A program made the translations under genes and the position numbers. The notes beneath the pieces were generated by a model, which saw nothing but the letters and a program-made list of their open reading frames with translations, had not been told where the DNA came from and made no database searches. This document shows, in pieces, positions 56,744 to 64,000 of a stretch of DNA of 64,000 nt (position 1 is its first letter; each line of letters starts with the position of its first letter). Source of the stretch: Streptomyces diastaticus subsp. diastaticus (lineage in GTDB: Bacteria; Actinomycetota; Actinomycetes; Streptomycetales; Streptomycetaceae); assembly GCF_011170125.1 (NCBI RefSeq), contig NZ_BLLN01000003.1:1436501-1500500 (forward strand). The letters are read 5' to 3'.

Positions 56744-57250
56744 ATGCCTGCTCCCCGTGCCCGCACGGTCGCCGCCGCGTGCGTCCTGCTGGCGCTGGCG
56801 GCCCCGTCGGCCACGGCCGACGGCGGCACCGGCAACATCGTCGTCGCCCCGAAGGTCACCACCCGGGAGGAGCCGCTGACGGTCACCGTCCACGCGGCCT
56901 CCTGCCGTACCGGGTCGGCCTCCTCCCCGGCCTTCGGTGAGACACGGCTGACCCCGCGGACGGACGGCGCCGGGGGCCACGCCAGGCCGGCCGTCGGCCG
57001 CGACGTGCCACCCGGGAGTTACGACATCACCGTGACCTGCGACGACGGCCGGTCCGTCACCCGTACCGCGGCCTTCACCGTCGTCAACGGCGTGGCCCGT
57101 GGCGACCACGGCCCCGCGCCGTCGGACGGCGCGTCCACCGCCGACCTGGTCATCGGCGGTCTCATGGTGGCGTCCGCCCTGGCCGGCGGCGGGGTGCTCT
57201 GGCTGCGCGGTGAGCGGAGAGAGGGCCGGGAGGAACGGCGCTCGGCGTGA
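56744..57250 (+). CDS. Secreted, membrane-anchored surface protein, 168 aa
   Basis: A signal peptide (MPAPRARTVAAACVLLALAAPSATA) is followed by a beta-rich domain of about 95 residues with two Cys (AASCRTGSASS...ITVTCDDGRSV) that may form a disulfide. A C-terminal transmembrane helix (LVIGGLMVASALAGGGVLWL) and basic tail (RGERREGREERRS) follow. The ATG at 56744 sits behind GGAGGT. This type-I topology resembles Streptomyces surface proteins of unknown role. It has no LPxTG, so a membrane rather than wall anchor is expected. Confidence 0.75.
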   Translation: MPAPRARTVAAACVLLALAAPSATADGGTGNIVVAPKVTTREEPLTVTVHAASCRTGSASSPAFGETRLTPRTDGAGGHARPAVGRDVPPGSYDITVTCDDGRSVTRTAAFTVVNGVARGDHGPAPSDGASTADLVIGGLMVASALAGGGVLWLRGERREGREERRSA

Positions 57251-57265
57251 GCGGCGGCCGCCGCC

Positions 57266-58030
57266 CTACCGTGCGAGGTGCGGGAACAACTCCAGGAACG
57301 GCTCGGCGCTGGTCGCCACGCCCCGGCTGTAGGGCGCGTCGAAGTCCCAGATGAGGAAGAGCAGGAAGGCGATCAGGGCGGAGAAGAGTCCGGCGAGGAT
57401 CATCTCCCGCGCCGTCCGCCGGATCTGCAGCGCGAAGATCATGCCGAGGGTCACCAGCCCGCCGGTGATCAGCCCGAACCAGACCACGGCCGGCATCGTC
57501 GCCTCCGTGCTGTCGGCACGCGCGCCGCGCGCCTGGTCCGCCGCCATCACCTGGTCCAGCAGCGGCTGGTACGCCTGTGCCTCGAACTCGTCGGCCGGCT
57601 CGTAGTCGGTGACCGCGTGACGCACCCGGTCGAGCAACTTGGTGCCCTTCCCGGTGAGTTCACCGTGGTCGGCCATCGTCTTCCACTCGGTGGTCGTGAC
57701 ATGGCCGACATAGGCGTCGACATCCGCCCGGACACGGTCCCGGACGTCCGCCGGATAGACGCGGACCCGCTCGGTGATCTCGTGCAGTGCCTGCGCCTCG
57801 GCGCGGACGTGGTCCTCCGCCGCGTTCCGCGCCTCCCAGACGCCGGCGATGGCCAGACCCAGCACGATCGCGTACACCACGCCGATCATCATCGTCATGT
57901 ACTCGATGACGTCCGGGGTCTCGGTGGGGTCGTCGTCATCCCCGACGCGCCGGTGGCGCAGGGTGGTCACCAGCACCACGACAGCGCAGACCGCCGCCAT
58001 CGCGAGAGTGAGAACAAGCCATTCCGACAT
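57266..58030 (-). CDS. DUF4239-type membrane protein
   Basis: A 254-aa membrane protein with an N-terminal helix (LVLTLAMAAVCAVVVLVTTL), a second at YMTMMIGVVYAIVLGLAIAGVWEARNAAEDHVRAEAQALHEI, and two near the end (VVWFGLITGGLVTLGMIFALQIRRTAREMILAGLFSALIAFLLFLIWDF). Between them lies a soluble helical domain of ~110 residues. This arrangement matches DUF4239 proteins (bestrophin-like by annotation), whose role is unknown. It lies 15 bp downstream of the proline-rich surface protein gene on the same strand. Confidence 0.8.
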   Translation of the reverse strand: MSEWLVLTLAMAAVCAVVVLVTTLRHRRVGDDDDPTETPDVIEYMTMMIGVVYAIVLGLAIAGVWEARNAAEDHVRAEAQALHEITERVRVYPADVRDRVRADVDAYVGHVTTTEWKTMADHGELTGKGTKLLDRVRHAVTDYEPADEFEAQAYQPLLDQVMAADQARGARADSTEATMPAVVWFGLITGGLVTLGMIFALQIRRTAREMILAGLFSALIAFLLFLIWDFDAPYSRGVATSAEPFLELFPHLAR

Positions 58031-58045
58031 GGGTTCCTCCGGCGG

Positions 58046-58636
58046 TCAGCGGGGCCGCAGCGCGGCGACCGCGAGGACCGCGGGTGCCGTGATGAGCAGG
58101 GTGAGCGAGACGAGCGAGGGGCCGTGCCGCGGCTGCGTGCGCCGGGCCGGCGGGCGGTACGCCGGGTAGACCACCGGTTTCACCGAGGGCTCGGGCGTCA
58201 CCGAGGGCGTCGGGGAGGGCCGGGGAGCCGGCGACGGGGCAGGAGGTGCCGGCGTGGGCGTGGGCGCGGGGGCGGCGGGCGGCGGAGCCGGAGGGGCCGG
58301 GCGGACCGGGGGCGGCACGGCCTTCGGCGGCGTGGGCTCCGGCGTGGGCGACGGGCGAGGCGGGGCAGGCGGGGGCTTCGGCGGCGTCGGCGCCGGGGTC
58401 GGCGGGAGCGGTCCGGCCGAGCAGTCGCCGTCGGTGGAGACCGCGACGTCGCTGTCCTCGCCGTCGCCGATCGAGGCGTAGCCGCAGTCGGAGGCCAGGG
58501 CGGGTAAGGGCGTCGTCAGCAGCCAGGCCAGGCAGGCGACCGCCAGCAGGCAGGCCGGCCGGAGCAGGGGCCGGAGCCCCGGCGGGCGGAGTGGGGCGAC
58601 CTGCCCCCGCGCGGATGCGTACACGCCACGGATCAT
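58046..58636 (-). CDS. Secreted proline-rich surface protein, 196 aa
   Basis: After a basic start, a signal sequence (LLAVACLAWLLTTPLPALA) leads to a short region with two Cys (SDCGYASIGDGEDSDVAVSTDGDCS). A ~100-residue Pro/Ala/Thr tract (PPTPAPTPPKPPPAPP and similar) then spans the wall, followed by a C-terminal transmembrane helix (LVSLTLLITAPAVLAVAAL) and short basic tail. This suits a stalk anchored in the membrane. It is the first gene of a two-gene unit with the DUF4239 gene. The ATG at 58636 has a weak ribosome site. Confidence 0.75.
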   Translation of the reverse strand: MIRGVYASARGQVAPLRPPGLRPLLRPACLLAVACLAWLLTTPLPALASDCGYASIGDGEDSDVAVSTDGDCSAGPLPPTPAPTPPKPPPAPPRPSPTPEPTPPKAVPPPVRPAPPAPPPAAPAPTPTPAPPAPSPAPRPSPTPSVTPEPSVKPVVYPAYRPPARRTQPRHGPSLVSLTLLITAPAVLAVAALRPR

Positions 58637-59118
58637 GGGCCGCCCGCACCCGCCGTACGCGTCGGCCGGGACCGATTGGTCCGATCGGGTGGTGTCGGTG
58701 TGCAGGCGTTTACCGGACGGTGTCGGCGGTCCGGTAACGCTCGGCGCGCATGTCCGGTGCGGGCGGGCCCCAGGTGTCGTCGGTCACGTGCGGCCGCTTC
58801 GGCCTTCCGCGCGCCGGGAGGCCGTCCGTCCGTCCCGTCCGCAGGCGAGGTGGGTGTCGCCTGGTCCGGATTCCCAGGAACTTCTGCGGTGGCTGGTCCG
58901 GGTTTTCTTCCTTTCGCCCACCACCGCCACAGGTTCCGCACGCGCTCCGCACTTGAGTCCCGGGGGCTTCCGGGGACATGATCCACCCTGCCCCCACTGA
59001 GCCGCTGTCGCAGGCTGTGACTGAGAACGGACGGTCAATTTCCGCTTCAGGTCGCTGTATTGGCGGGTGATCAGTAGCCTCTGCCCGAACACCGGCTGTC
59101 CACCTCTGGGAGACATTG
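58637..59118. promoter_or_regulatory. Divergent intergenic region with a long inverted repeat
   Basis: 482 bp without a convincing gene. A 12-bp inverted repeat with one bulge lies at 58706-58740 (core TTACCGGAC, 58710-58718, and GTCCGGTAA, 58729-58737), 70 bp upstream of the surface protein start. A second, CCGAT-N6-ATCGG, occurs about 58674-58689. These could be operators for the surface-protein unit. The rightward promoter for the methyltransferase gene is not clear. Confidence 0.45.
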
Positions 59119-59931
59119 ATGGAGCGTCCCGCCTGGGCGCCGCGAGGTATCGACATCACGGTGCCGAGCGTGTCCCGCATCCACGACTACTACCTGGGCG
59201 GTTCGCACAACTTCGAGGTCGACCGGGAGGCCGCCCGGCGGGCGACGCGCTTCCTCCCGGGGCTGCCGAAGATCCTCCGGGCCGACCGTGCCTTCACCCG
59301 CCGCGCCGTGCGCTGGGCCGTCGGCGAGGGCGTCACCCAGTTCCTCGACATCGGTTCCGGAATCCCCACCTTCGGCAACGTCCACGAGACGGCCCGCGCC
59401 GCCGATCCCGGCGCCCGGGTCGTCCTCGTGGACCACGACCCGGTCGCCGTGGCGCACGGCCGCACCGTGCTGGCCGGTGACGAGCGCGCCGGGACCTTCA
59501 CCGCCGACCTGCGCAGACCTCGGGAGATCCTGGAGCATCCGGTGACCGCCGAGGTGCTGGACCTGACCCGGCCGGTGGCCGTCCTCCTCGTCGGCGTCCT
59601 GCACTTCGTGGACGACGCCGACGCCCCGTACGAGGCGGTCGCGGAGCTGACCGAGGCGCTCGCCCCCGGCAGCCTGCTGATCCTCACCCACGCCGCCCTC
59701 GACGCCGTACCGGCCGACGAGGAGGGCGTCCGGGGCGCCGCCGAGGTGTACCGCTCGGTCCGCGCCCCACTGGTGGGGCGCTCCCGCGAGGGCATCGCCC
59801 GCTTCCTCGACGGCGTCGAACTCGTCGACCCCGGCCTCGTCCCCCTGCCGCGATGGCGCCCCGAGGGACCCGTCGAGGACGAGGACCCGTACGCCTTCTC
59901 GGGCTTCGGCGGCGTCGGGCGGGCCGCGTGA
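59119..59931 (+). CDS. SAM-dependent methyltransferase (DUF574 type)
   Basis: A 270-aa protein of the actinobacterial PF04672 methyltransferase-like family. Visible signatures are PSVSRIHDYYLGGSHNFEVDREAA, the SAM-binding strand-loop VTQFLDIGSGIPTFGNVHE, VVLVDHDPVAVAHGRTVL and PVAVLLVGVLHFV. Streptomyces have many paralogs, mostly of unknown substrate. The start ATG 59119 has GGGAGA upstream; a TTG one codon earlier is possible. Its stop overlaps the GGDEF-EAL gene as GTGA, so the two are translationally coupled. Confidence 0.88.
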   Translation: MERPAWAPRGIDITVPSVSRIHDYYLGGSHNFEVDREAARRATRFLPGLPKILRADRAFTRRAVRWAVGEGVTQFLDIGSGIPTFGNVHETARAADPGARVVLVDHDPVAVAHGRTVLAGDERAGTFTADLRRPREILEHPVTAEVLDLTRPVAVLLVGVLHFVDDADAPYEAVAELTEALAPGSLLILTHAALDAVPADEEGVRGAAEVYRSVRAPLVGRSREGIARFLDGVELVDPGLVPLPRWRPEGPVEDEDPYAFSGFGGVGRAA

Positions 59932-62048
59932 GCGCGCGCGCCGAGGCCGAGGACCGCCTGCGCCGGTTCGCCGCGATCTGGAGCCGTGCCGTCTACCCGG
60001 TGGCGTCCGTCTCCTGCACCCGCGCCGAACTGGAGGAGCAGCTCCTGCCGTTGGCGACCCGGCTCAGCGAGGCGCTCACCGACCGCACCCTGGAGACCGA
60101 GGCCGGGCAGTACGCGGGCGCCGCCCTGGTCGCCGCCCACTGCACCGACCCCGAGGCGCTCAGCCGCAGTCTCGACGTGGTCGACTCCTACCTGGTGCTG
60201 TACTGCGGGACCGAGACCGACCGCGAGGAGCAGCGGGCCCGCTGCTCGCGCATCCAGCACCGGATGGCCGCCGGGTACGCCCGCGCGCTGCGCGACCGCA
60301 CCCTCGCCGAGCAGGAAGCCGTCGCCCACGCCGCCCTTGACGCGCGTAGCGCCGTCGCCGAGGCCCTGCACGACAGCGAGGTCCGCTTCCGGGCCGTCTT
60401 CCAGGGCGCCGCCATCGGCATCGCCATCGCCTCGCTGGACGGCCGGGTGCTGGAGGCCAACGACACCCTGGTCCGGATGTTCGGCGGCCTCGGCCACGCC
60501 GTCCGCCGCAACCTCACCGAGTGGGTGCACCCGGACGACGCGCCGCACGTCTGGAATCTCTACGGCGAGCTGGTGCGCGGCGAACGCGAGAGCTACCGCG
60601 TGGAGAAGCCCTTCTTCCGCAGCGACGGCACGGTCCTGTGGACCAACCTCACCGTCTCCCTGCTGCGCGACGCCGACGGAGCGCCCCAGTACCAGCTGGC
60701 GCTGCTGGAGGACACCACCGAACGCCGCCTGCTCCACCTGCGCCTGCGGTACGAGGCGACCCACGACGCGCTCACCGGACTGCCCAACCGCACCCTCTTC
60801 TTCGAGCGGCTGGAGAAGGCCGTCACCCGGCCCGACGGCCACTTCTCCCTGTGCTACCTGGACCTGGACGGCTTCAAGACCGTCAACGACAGCCTCGGCC
60901 ACGCCGCCGGCGACCGGCTGCTGGTGGAGGTCGCCGACCGGCTCCAGTCCTGCGCGACCGCGCCCGGGGAGATGGTCGCCCGGCTCGGCGGCGACGAGTT
61001 CGTGGCGCTCACCACCGATCCGCGCGACGAACCCGGCCGCAGCGAGCTGGCCGGACGCATCCTCCAGGCACTGGAGGCCCCGATCAGCGTCGACGGCCGC
61101 GAGCTGCTGGTCCGCGGTTCCATCGGGGTGGTCGACGGGCCGACCGGGGAGCGCGGCCCCGCCGAGGTGCTGCGCAGCGCCGACATCACCATGTACCGGG
61201 CCAAGTCGGCGGGCGGCAACCGCTTCGAGCTGGCCGACCCGGAGTCCGACGCCCGCGCCATCACCCGGCACGCCCTCACCACGGCCTTGCCCGCCGCGCT
61301 GGAGCGGGGCGAGTTCTTCATCGAGTACCAGCCGCTGGTCCACCTCGGCGACGGCAGCGTGCGCGGCGCCGAGGCGCTGGTGCGCTGGGCCCATCCGCAG
61401 CACGGGGTGCTCGGGCCCGACCGCTTCATCCCGCTCGCCGAACACACCGGGCTGATCGTGCCGCTGGGCCGGTGGGTGCTGGAGGGTGCCGTGCGCCAGG
61501 CCCGCCGCTGGCAGGGCGGCGACACCGGGCCGGTGAGGATCAACGTCAACGTCTCCCCGATGCAGCTGCACCACCCCGGCCTCGTCGCGGACACCGTGGA
61601 CATCCTGGAGCGGGAGGGGCTGGAGCCGGGTGCGCTCTGCCTGGAACTCACCGAGTCCGCGCTGATAGGAGCCGACGACGACCTGCTGAAACCGCTCAGG
61701 CGGCTGGCCGAGATGGGCGTGGACATCGCCCTGGACGACTTCGGCACCGGCTACTCCAACCTCGCCAACCTGCGCCGGCTGCCGGTGAGCGTCCTCAAGC
61801 TCGACCGGTCCTTCACACGGGGGATGCAGCAGTACCCGGCCGACCCGGTCGACCGGAAGATCGTCGAGGGGATCGTCTCGCTCGCCCACAACCTGGACCT
61901 GTCGGTCACCGTCGAGGGCGTGGAGACCGGCGCCCAGGCCGACGCCCTGCGCGAACTGGGGTGCGACACCGCCCAGGGCTGGTTCTACGCCCGCCCGGGC
62001 CCGCCCGACCGGCTGCACACGCTCGTCCTGGCGGACGCCGTCGGCTGA
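59928..62048 (+). CDS. PAS-GGDEF-EAL cyclic-di-GMP enzyme
   Basis: A 706-aa soluble protein. A helical N-terminal domain (res ~1-140) is followed by PAS/PAC (VRFRAVFQGAAIGIAIASLDGRVLEANDTLVRMFGG...YQLALLEDTTERR), GGDEF (LTGLPNRTLFFERL, YLDLDGFKTVNDSLGH, active site RLGGDEF) and EAL (FFIEYQPLVHLGDGSVRGAEALVRWAHP; the metal motif LALDDFGTGYSNL appears as IALDDFGTGYSNL). Both active sites are intact, so it may make and degrade c-di-GMP, as Streptomyces RmdA does; I would not claim orthology. c-di-GMP controls development in this genus. It starts at GTG 59928 inside the methyltransferase stop. Confidence 0.92.
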   Translation: MSARAEAEDRLRRFAAIWSRAVYPVASVSCTRAELEEQLLPLATRLSEALTDRTLETEAGQYAGAALVAAHCTDPEALSRSLDVVDSYLVLYCGTETDREEQRARCSRIQHRMAAGYARALRDRTLAEQEAVAHAALDARSAVAEALHDSEVRFRAVFQGAAIGIAIASLDGRVLEANDTLVRMFGGLGHAVRRNLTEWVHPDDAPHVWNLYGELVRGERESYRVEKPFFRSDGTVLWTNLTVSLLRDADGAPQYQLALLEDTTERRLLHLRLRYEATHDALTGLPNRTLFFERLEKAVTRPDGHFSLCYLDLDGFKTVNDSLGHAAGDRLLVEVADRLQSCATAPGEMVARLGGDEFVALTTDPRDEPGRSELAGRILQALEAPISVDGRELLVRGSIGVVDGPTGERGPAEVLRSADITMYRAKSAGGNRFELADPESDARAITRHALTTALPAALERGEFFIEYQPLVHLGDGSVRGAEALVRWAHPQHGVLGPDRFIPLAEHTGLIVPLGRWVLEGAVRQARRWQGGDTGPVRINVNVSPMQLHHPGLVADTVDILEREGLEPGALCLELTESALIGADDDLLKPLRRLAEMGVDIALDDFGTGYSNLANLRRLPVSVLKLDRSFTRGMQQYPADPVDRKIVEGIVSLAHNLDLSVTVEGVETGAQADALRELGCDTAQGWFYARPGPPDRLHTLVLADAVG

Positions 62049-62057
62049 CCTCGCCCC

Positions 62058-62972
62058 TCAGCCCTCGGCGGCCGGCTCCCGCACCGTCCCGGTCGTCTCC
62101 AGCAGCATCCGCTGGAGTTCCCGGGCGGCGCGCGGCGGGTCGACGTCACCGCGCCGGGCCAGCCCGATGGTCCGGTGCAGCCCCGGGGCGGCGAGCGGCG
62201 TCACCTGGAAATCCTGGCCGGCCCGGGCGGCGACCATGCGCGGCACCACGGCGTGGCCGAGCCCGGCGCGGACGAAGCCGAGGACCGCGTCCATCTCGCC
62301 GCCCTCCACCGCCAAGGTGGGCTCGAACCCCTCGGCCCGGCAGGCGGAGACGGTCAGCTCCCGCAGGTCGTAGCCGTGCCGGAACATCACCAGCCGCTCA
62401 CCGGCCAGGTCGGCGATGCGCACCGGACGGTGTCCGCCGGGGACCGGCACGTCCCGCCCGGAGACCACCACCAGGTCCTCGCGGAGCAGCTCGGTGGTGA
62501 GCAGGGCGGGCGCGGGGGCGGGCAGCGGCAGCACCACCAGGGCCAGGTCGAGCGCGCCCCGTGCCAGCTCGCGGACCAGGTCGTGCGAGCCGTTCTCCTC
62601 GATCATCAGACGGATGCCCGGGTAGCGGTCGTGGTACGAGCGCAGTACGTCCGGCAGCAGCCCCGTGCACAGGCTCGGGGTGGCGCCGAGGCGGACCCGG
62701 CCGCTGCGCAGCTGGGCCAGCTCCTGCACCTCGTGGCGGGCGGTGTCGGCGTCGGCGAGGATGCGCCGGGCCAGTGGCAGCAGGGCCTCCCCCGCGTCGG
62801 TGAGGGTGATGTTCCCCCGCGCGCGCAGGAAGAGGTCGGCGCCCAGCTCCCGCTCCAGAGCCCGGATCTGCTGGGAGAGGGAGGGCTGCGCCACGTGCAC
62901 CATCTCGGCGGCCCGGGTGAAGTGGCGGGTCTCGGCGACCGCCACGAAGTAGTGGAGCTGCTGGAACTGCAT
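62058..62972 (-). CDS. LysR-family transcriptional regulator
   Basis: A 304-aa LysR protein: the helix-turn-helix MQFQQLHYFVAVAETRHFTRAAEMVHVAQPSLSQQIRALERELGADLFLR is followed by a substrate-binding domain of normal length. It is divergent from the succinate dehydrogenase operon, with a T-N11-A box between them, so it is likely to control sdhCAB and itself. The effector is unknown but may be a TCA-cycle acid. ATG 62972 gives the exact family N-terminus. Confidence 0.92.
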   Translation of the reverse strand: MQFQQLHYFVAVAETRHFTRAAEMVHVAQPSLSQQIRALERELGADLFLRARGNITLTDAGEALLPLARRILADADTARHEVQELAQLRSGRVRLGATPSLCTGLLPDVLRSYHDRYPGIRLMIEENGSHDLVRELARGALDLALVVLPLPAPAPALLTTELLREDLVVVSGRDVPVPGGHRPVRIADLAGERLVMFRHGYDLRELTVSACRAEGFEPTLAVEGGEMDAVLGFVRAGLGHAVVPRMVAARAGQDFQVTPLAAPGLHRTIGLARRGDVDPPRAARELQRMLLETTGTVREPAAEG

Positions 62973-62991
62973 AACGGCACATTACACCCGA

Positions 62992-63058
62992 ATAGGCTAC
63001 GGCTATGGAAATGAGCCGTACCATGTCTTGGACCTCTCGGGCCTTCCGGCCCTACCGT
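62992..63058 (+). promoter_or_regulatory. LysR box and sdhC promoter
   Basis: ATAG-N7-CTAT (62992-63006) forms a T-N11-A LysR recognition box between the two genes. A promoter-like pair follows, TTGGAC (63028-63033) and TACCGT (63053-63058), with a 19-bp spacer. Transcription would start at about 63065, so the sdhC mRNA is probably leaderless from ATG 63066; no ribosome site is visible before it. The sequence TTACACCCGAATAGG overlaps the regulator's own promoter region. Confidence 0.55.
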
Positions 63059-63065
63059 CATGCCC

Positions 63066-63773
63066 ATGGCTCTGGCAACGAGGACGGACCGACGGCCGTC
63101 CACGATCCGCACGCTCTGGGACTCGTCCGTCGGCAAGAAGACCGTGATGGCCGTCACCGGCCTGATCATGCTGCTCTACCTGGTCGTCCACATGCTGGGC
63201 AACCTGAAGATCTTCTTCGGAGCCGGTGAGTTCAACGGCTACGCCGCCTGGCTGCGCACCATGGGCGAGCCCTTCCTGCACCACGAGTGGGCGCTGTGGA
63301 TCGTGCGGGTCGTGCTGCTGGCAGCCGTCGTCCTGCACGCCGTCTCCGCCGCCCAGCTCAGCCGCCGTGACATCAGGGCCCGCCCGGTCAAGTACGTCCA
63401 CAAGCGGCCGAGGGCCGGCTACGCCACCCGCACCATGCGCTGGGGCGGGATCATCCTCGGCCTGTTCATCGTCTGGCACATCCTGGATCTGACCACGGGC
63501 ACCGTCCACGCCGGCGACTTCCAGCACGGCCAGGCCTACCAGAACGTCGTCGGGACCTTCTCCACCTGGTACGGCAACACCATCTACATCGTCGCGATGG
63601 TCGCCCTCGGCCTGCACATCCAGCACGGCTTCTGGAGCGCCGCCCAGACCCTCGGCGCGGGCAGCGGGAGCCGGGACCGGCTGCTGAAGGCCACCGCCAA
63701 CGTCCTGGCCCTCCTCCTGACCCTCGGCTTCATCGCCGTACCCGTCGCCGTCATGACCGGATTGGTGAGCTGA
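63066..63773 (+). CDS. sdhC: Succinate dehydrogenase cytochrome b subunit
   Basis: A 235-aa membrane anchor of the five-helix, di-heme type (SdhC of Gram-positives). After [13 protein letters not shown] come helices [87 protein letters not shown] and [23 protein letters not shown]. Histidines in VVHM, VLHAV, WHILD and LHIQHG are the candidate heme ligands. It links succinate oxidation to menaquinone reduction. I prefer ATG 63066 (leaderless) over ATG 63060. It is followed three bases later by sdhA. Confidence 0.9.
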   Translation: MALATRTDRRPSTIRTLWDSSVGKKTVMAVTGLIMLLYLVVHMLGNLKIFFGAGEFNGYAAWLRTMGEPFLHHEWALWIVRVVLLAAVVLHAVSAAQLSRRDIRARPVKYVHKRPRAGYATRTMRWGGIILGLFIVWHILDLTTGTVHAGDFQHGQAYQNVVGTFSTWYGNTIYIVAMVALGLHIQHGFWSAAQTLGAGSGSRDRLLKATANVLALLLTLGFIAVPVAVMTGLVS

Positions 63774-63775
63774 CC

Positions 63776-64000
63776 ATGGCTGACACCGACTACACCCGCT
63801 ACACCACCGGTGAGCCGATCGCCGACGCCAAGGCCCCGGCCGGACCGGTCGACGAGCGCTGGGACACCCGCCGCTTCGAGGCGAAGCTGGTCAACCCCGC
63901 CAACCGCCGCAAGCACACCGTCATCGTCGTCGGTACCGGCCTGGCCGGCGGCTCGGCCGGTGCGACCCTGGCCGAGCAGGGCTACCACGTCGTCCAGTTC
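63776..64000 (+). CDS. sdhA: Succinate dehydrogenase flavoprotein subunit (partial, C-terminus off the right edge)
   Basis: The first 75 codons of the flavoprotein are present. It starts [20 protein letters not shown] and reaches the FAD-binding dinucleotide loop [28 protein letters not shown], the classic GxGxxGG motif. The stop of sdhC is at 63771-63773, so the genes are almost adjacent. The iron-sulfur subunit sdhB should follow outside the window. Confidence 0.93.
   Translation, partial: MADTDYTRYTTGEPIADAKAPAGPVDERWDTRRFEAKLVNPANRRKHTVIVVGTGLAGGSAGATLAEQGYHVVQF

Noticed and set aside
58633..58986. A 117-codon minus-strand frame in the intergenic region
   Set aside because: It overlaps the start of the surface protein gene, is Arg/Pro-rich, lacks a ribosome site, and spans the inverted repeat.
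59190..62018. A 942-codon minus-strand frame
   Set aside because: It is antisense to the methyltransferase and GGDEF-EAL genes, with no domain of its own.

Overview
The window reads as chromosomal DNA of a Streptomyces-type actinomycete. The evidence is the very high GC content, frequent GTG starts with strong purine-rich ribosome sites, many GTGA/ATGA gene overlaps, a mycothiol-dependent formaldehyde dehydrogenase, a MurT/GatD lipid II amidation pair, an Rpf-like muralytic enzyme, several stand-alone anti-sigma and PP2C-type regulators, and a five-helix succinate dehydrogenase membrane subunit. I saw no tRNA, rRNA, CRISPR array, insertion sequence, prophage or complete biosynthetic gene cluster. 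Most of it looks like conserved core or near-core chromosome.

Layout. 1-6 kb: end of a nucleotidyltransferase-like gene, a small membrane peptide, a CtaG-like cytochrome oxidase assembly protein, 6-phosphofructokinase, gatD-murT and peptide deformylase. 6-9 kb: a TetR regulator divergent from an acyl-CoA dehydrogenase with a clear operator in the promoter, then a zinc alcohol dehydrogenase. 9-16 kb: a large membrane protein with a sigma-factor-like cytoplasmic part, mscR with a metallo-hydrolase, a TrkA-type ion-channel-like protein, and a PhnB-like protein. 16-19.5 kb: a ROK regulator, the collapsed remains of a sugar ABC transporter, and an intact GH1 beta-glucosidase. 19.5-26.3 kb: HtpX, a streptogrisin-like secreted protease with a palindromic operator, membrane proteins, a PspAB-like protein, a TauE exporter beside a broken rhodanese gene, and cobF.

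26-31 kb is a signalling block: response regulator/PP2C phosphatase, CHASE3 histidine kinase and Rcp1-like regulator in one overlapping operon, followed by an anti-sigma kinase and a STAS antagonist. 31-37.4 kb holds an AEC transporter, an aldo-keto reductase, a second TauE protein, the broken end of an ECF sigma gene, an ABC exporter driven by a textbook MerR-type promoter, a GNAT protein and a racemase-family protein. 37.6-45.4 kb holds a protein that is half proline, 6-phosphogluconate dehydrogenase, an Rpf/LysM/M23 cell-wall enzyme, an EamA transporter, a zinc-ribbon SDR protein, an orphan 57-residue peptide that looks like a RiPP precursor, and a lipase maturation factor gene with an internal deletion. 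45.5-52.6 kb holds a PAS-GAF-PP2C-ATPase regulator, a Fpg/Nei glycosylase, and a LytTR regulator / DUF485 / acetate-type symporter / LytS-like kinase operon. 52.7-64 kb holds an ECF sigma factor with an unusual partner, a universal stress protein, a polysaccharide deacetylase, several surface or membrane proteins, a methyltransferase coupled to a GGDEF-EAL protein, and a LysR regulator divergent from the sdhCA operon, which runs off the right edge.

Two themes stand out. First, four genes or operons are visibly decayed (17.5, 25.2, 34.2 and 45.2 kb). Two of them are in-frame or near-in-frame joins of the two ends of a longer gene or operon, leaving orphaned partners (a regulator, a glucosidase, an exporter) in place. 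Second, several promoters can be read directly: a TetR site between -35 and -10, a MerR 19-bp-spacer promoter on an apparently leaderless ABC gene, and a LysR T-N11-A box before sdhC. The least explained locus is the small peptide gene at 44274-44447.
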